A stretch of 8,248 bases of DNA. Source: Natronohydrobacter sp. Lineage in GTDB: Bacteria > Pseudomonadota > Alphaproteobacteria > Rhodobacterales > Rhodobacteraceae. Location: the NCBI GenBank assembly GCA_007116445.1, contig SKIM01000099.1, forward strand, positions 1 to 8,248, in the 5' to 3' direction. Shown one piece after another: positions 6,072 through 8,248 of the stretch; position 1 is the stretch's first letter, and each line of letters starts with the position of its first letter. The position numbers and the translations under genes were made by a program. The notes beneath the pieces were generated by a model. That model worked only from the letters and a program-made list of their open reading frames with translations. It did not search any database and had not been told where the DNA came from.

Positions 6072-6100
6072 TTGCTACGAAAGACGGGACGGGCTATAGG
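6072..6100 (+). promoter_or_regulatory. candidate sigma70-type promoter for purC-purS
   Basis: TTGCTA (6072-6077) and TATAGG (6095-6100) are separated by exactly 17 bases. Each matches 4 of 6 consensus positions, including the strongest TTG and TATA. A start near 6107 gives a leader of about 34 nt before ATG 6141. The position and spacing fit well. I see no clear operator repeat over it. Confidence 0.45.
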
Positions 6101-6140
6101 CAGCTCTATTCCTCAGATCCAACCAGCACCGGAGAATAAC

Positions 6141-6902
6141 ATGGCACGCCGCACCAAAGTCTACGAAGGCAAGGCCAAGATTCTCTATGAAGGCCCTGAG
6201 CCGGGGACGCTTGTTCAATATTTCAAGGATGATGCCACGGCCTTCAACGCAGAAAAGCGCGATGTGATCGAAGGCAAGGGCGTGTTGAACAATCTCCTGT
6301 CCGAATTCTTCATGACCGGTCTGAACCAGATGGGCGTGCCCACGCATTTCATGCGCCGCATCAACATGCGCGAGCAACTGATCCGCGCGGTCGAGATCAT
6401 TCCGTTGGAAGTTGTCGTACGCAATGTCGCGGCCGGGTCCATTTCCAAGCGTCTTGGGATCGAGGAAGGCACGCCGCTGCCCCGCCCGATCATCGAATTC
6501 TATTACAAGGACGATGCGCTTGGCGATCCGCTGGTCACGGAAGATCAGATCCTCGCCTTCAACTGGGCCAGCCATCAGGATCTCGATGACATGGTCGGGC
6601 TTGCCGTGCGGGTCAATGATTTCATGTCCGGCATCATGCTGGCAGTCGGCATCAAGCTGGTGGATTTCAAGATCGAGATCGGGCGCCAATTCGAAGGCGA
6701 CATGCAGCGTCTTGTGGTCGCCGATGAGATCAGCCCCGATTCGTGTCGGCTCTGGGACATGAAGACCGGCCAGAAGCTCGACAAGGATGTGTTCCGCCGC
6801 GATCTGGGCAATCTGACCGATGCCTATTCCGAAGTCGCGCGGCGGCTGGGCGTCATGCCAAAATCGCCCACACCGATCACCAAGCCCAAGCTGATGAATT
6901 GA
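6141..6902 (+). CDS. purC: Phosphoribosylaminoimidazole-succinocarboxamide synthase (SAICAR synthetase)
   Basis: It catalyses the ATP-dependent joining of aspartate to CAIR, giving SAICAR in de novo purine synthesis (cytoplasm). The 253-residue length fits the bacterial single-domain form. Conserved blocks are all present: VYEGKAKILYE (7-17, nucleotide-binding loop), KDDATAFN (29-36), VRNVAAGSISKR (93-104), LVDFKIEIG (173-181) and DEISPDSCRLWD (195-206). I chose ATG 6141 because GGAGAAT (6131-6137) is just upstream and the product opens MARRTKVYEGKAK. The frame is open back to 6009, but those 44 extra residues cover the promoter and do not fit the family. purS follows 13 bases after the stop, so the two are probably co-transcribed. 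Many Rhodobacterales carry more than one purC copy, so essentiality is not implied. Confidence 0.95.
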   Translation: MARRTKVYEGKAKILYEGPEPGTLVQYFKDDATAFNAEKRDVIEGKGVLNNLLSEFFMTGLNQMGVPTHFMRRINMREQLIRAVEIIPLEVVVRNVAAGSISKRLGIEEGTPLPRPIIEFYYKDDALGDPLVTEDQILAFNWASHQDLDDMVGLAVRVNDFMSGIMLAVGIKLVDFKIEIGRQFEGDMQRLVVADEISPDSCRLWDMKTGQKLDKDVFRRDLGNLTDAYSEVARRLGVMPKSPTPITKPKLMN

Positions 6903-6915
6903 AAGGTCTGAGACC

Positions 6916-7155
6916 ATGAAATATCGTGTATTCGTGACCCTGAAATCCGGCGTGCTCGATCCGCAGGGCGAAGCCATCCGCCATGCGCTGGGATCGCTGG
7001 GCTTTGATGGGGTCAATTCCGTGCGTCAGGGCAAGATGATCGAACTGGATCTGGCCGAAGAGGACGCCGCGCGCGCCGAAGCGCAGCTGCAGCAGATGTG
7101 CGAGAAGCTGCTCGCCAATACAGTGATCGAAAGCTACCGGCTGGAGCCTGTCTGA
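6916..7155 (+). CDS. purS: Phosphoribosylformylglycinamidine synthase subunit PurS
   Basis: PurS is the small subunit of the three-part FGAM synthetase (PurL small form, PurQ glutaminase, PurS). It bridges PurL and PurQ so that ammonia can pass between them. The 79-residue product has the family pattern: MKYRVFVTLKSGVLDPQGEA at the start, HALGSLGFDGVNSVRQGKMIEL in the middle (34-55), and ANTVIESYRLE near the end. AAAGG (6902-6906), overlapping the last base of the purC stop codon, serves as ribosome binding site 9 bases before the ATG. Its presence implies that the organism uses the separate small PurL/PurQ/PurS form. Neither purQ nor purL is in the window. Confidence 0.93.
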   Translation: MKYRVFVTLKSGVLDPQGEAIRHALGSLGFDGVNSVRQGKMIELDLAEEDAARAEAQLQQMCEKLLANTVIESYRLEPV

Positions 7156-7217
7156 GGCTTGACCAACCCCGCCGGGCAGGGCAGCATCCGCGCCTGACAC
7201 AAGGGCAGGGGGAAGAC

Positions 7218-8248
7218 ATGCGGGCAGCCGTTCTCAGAGCGTATCGTCAGGATCTGAGTCTGGAGGACGTGGCCGATCCGGTTCTGGAGGAGGACGGGGT
7301 CGTGTTGCGCACGCTGGCCTGCGGGATCTGCCGCTCGGACTGGCATGGCTGGGTGGGCGAGCATCCGCGCGTGAAGCCCGGCCAGATTCCGGGACATGAA
7401 TATTGCGGCGAAGTGGTGGCCGCGGGGCCGCGTTCGGGCTGGTCCGTGGGCGACCGCGTCATCGCGCCTTTCATTCTCGCCTGTGGCACTTGTCCCGCAT
7501 GTCGCTCAGGCGTGTCGAATACCTGCCCTGACCAGCGCCTGCCGGGTTTCGTCGAACCCGGTGCTTTTGCCGAATATGTCGGTGTGGCCCATGCGCATAA
7601 CCTCGCGCGCCTGCCCGAGGGCATGTCGCCCGTGCTCGCGGCCTCGCTTGGGTGCCGCGTGACCACGGCTTTTCACGCGCTCACCGACCGCGCGGCGCTG
7701 CGGCCCGGGGAATGGCTGGCGGTGCATGGCACGGGCGGGATCGGGCTTGCGACGCTGATCCTGGGCCGGGCGCTGGGGGCGCGGGTGGTGGTGGTCGATG
7801 TGGTGCCTGAAAAGCTCGACCATGCGCGCAGCCTTGGGGCCGACGCGGCGCTGGACGCGCGCGACGGGGATGTGGCCGCGGCGATCCGCGACATCACTGG
7901 CGGCGGTGCGCATGTCTCCGTCGAGGCGCTGGGGATCGCGCAAACCACCAATTCCTCGCTGCATTGCCTGCGCGCACTGGGGCGCCACGTGCAGGTGGGC
8001 ATGCCCGTAGGCCACACGGCGCGGATGGAAATCGACATGAGCGCGGTCTATCAAAAGAACCTGGCGGTTTACGGGACGCGGGGAATGCCCGCGCATAAAT
8101 ACCCGTCGATGCTGGCTATGATCGAGGCCGGTCTGGTGGATTTCACCCCCATGATCGCGCGCGAAGTCGGGCTGTCGCAGGCGGGCGCGGAACTCGCGCG
8201 GTTTGATGGCCCGATGCCGCCGGGTGTCGCTGTGATCTCGGATTTTGC
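7218..8248 (+). CDS. Zinc-dependent alcohol dehydrogenase, MDR family (partial, cut by right edge)
   Basis: The frame runs from ATG 7218 to the window end without a stop (343 full codons). MDR zinc dehydrogenases are about 340-350 residues, so only a few residues are probably missing. Visible parts are the catalytic zinc ligands C38 (ICRSDWH), H60/E61 (PGHE) and C146 (GCRVTT). The structural zinc lobe is C89, C92, C95 and C103 (C-x2-C-x2-C-x7-C). The cofactor loop is GTGGIG (171-176), and D194 at the end of the second strand favours NAD over NADP. It should oxidise an alcohol or reduce an aldehyde; the substrate cannot be read. AGGGGGAAG precedes the start closely. It follows purS by 62 bases with no obvious terminator, so read-through from purCS is possible, but a purine role is unlikely. 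Confidence 0.9.
   Translation, partial: MRAAVLRAYRQDLSLEDVADPVLEEDGVVLRTLACGICRSDWHGWVGEHPRVKPGQIPGHEYCGEVVAAGPRSGWSVGDRVIAPFILACGTCPACRSGVSNTCPDQRLPGFVEPGAFAEYVGVAHAHNLARLPEGMSPVLAASLGCRVTTAFHALTDRAALRPGEWLAVHGTGGIGLATLILGRALGARVVVVDVVPEKLDHARSLGADAALDARDGDVAAAIRDITGGGAHVSVEALGIAQTTNSSLHCLRALGRHVQVGMPVGHTARMEIDMSAVYQKNLAVYGTRGMPAHKYPSMLAMIEAGLVDFTPMIAREVGLSQAGAELARFDGPMPPGVAVISDF

Noticed and set aside
6009..6140. A longer purC starting at 6009.
   Set aside because: The added 44 residues cover the best promoter candidate, and SAICAR synthetases start near VYEGKAK. GGAGAAT directly precedes ATG 6141.
7506..8096. A 196-codon minus-strand frame inside the dehydrogenase gene.
   Set aside because: It is antisense to a well-supported enzyme with all zinc ligands. 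Its His/Arg-rich composition is typical of the shadow strand in high-GC genes.

Overview
The window looks like chromosomal DNA from a Rhodobacterales-type alphaproteobacterium (Paracoccaceae/Roseobacter relatives). The grounds are high GC with strongly GC-ending codons, a DUF1476 protein of the F1-ATPase zeta-inhibitor type, an MJ0042-type zinc-ribbon membrane protein beside ftsEX, separate genes for two methionine-synthase modules, and an intergenic palindrome of the mosaic type common in alphaproteobacteria. The genus cannot be fixed by reading alone. I see no phage, IS element, CRISPR array, rRNA or tRNA.

Layout. Bases 1-165 probably carry the 3' tail of an unrecognised plus-strand gene. 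A minus-strand gene (297-1112) encodes a protein with an N-terminal zinc ribbon, a Pro/Glu/Ala-rich linker and one C-terminal membrane helix. Diverging from it is a tight plus-strand operon ftsE-ftsX-plsC (1286-3584), whose genes overlap by 4 nt and 1 nt. This links the FtsEX division ABC transporter to the second acylation step of phospholipid synthesis. The operon ends at a composite palindromic element (3604-3706), which contains a perfect 21-bp inverted repeat and separates it from convergent minus-strand genes.

The minus-strand block (5970 to 3715, read leftward) has three genes. The first is a DUF1476/zeta-type ATPase inhibitor, the second a zinc homocysteine S-methyltransferase of the BHMT/MetH-N type, and the third a free-standing corrinoid-binding protein with its cap domain. 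The last two match the first and third modules of cobalamin-dependent methionine synthase (MetH). The methyl-THF-binding and reactivation modules are not in the window, so this looks like part of a split MetH.

Diverging from the DUF1476 gene is a plus-strand purine gene pair, purC (SAICAR synthetase) and purS (small FGAM synthetase subunit). A zinc-dependent MDR-family alcohol dehydrogenase follows and is cut by the right edge. purQ does not directly follow purS here.

The window is mostly housekeeping DNA. The parts most worth a second look are the split methionine synthase pair, the palindromic element, and the zinc-ribbon gene sharing a control region with ftsEX. I found no convincing wholly new system.
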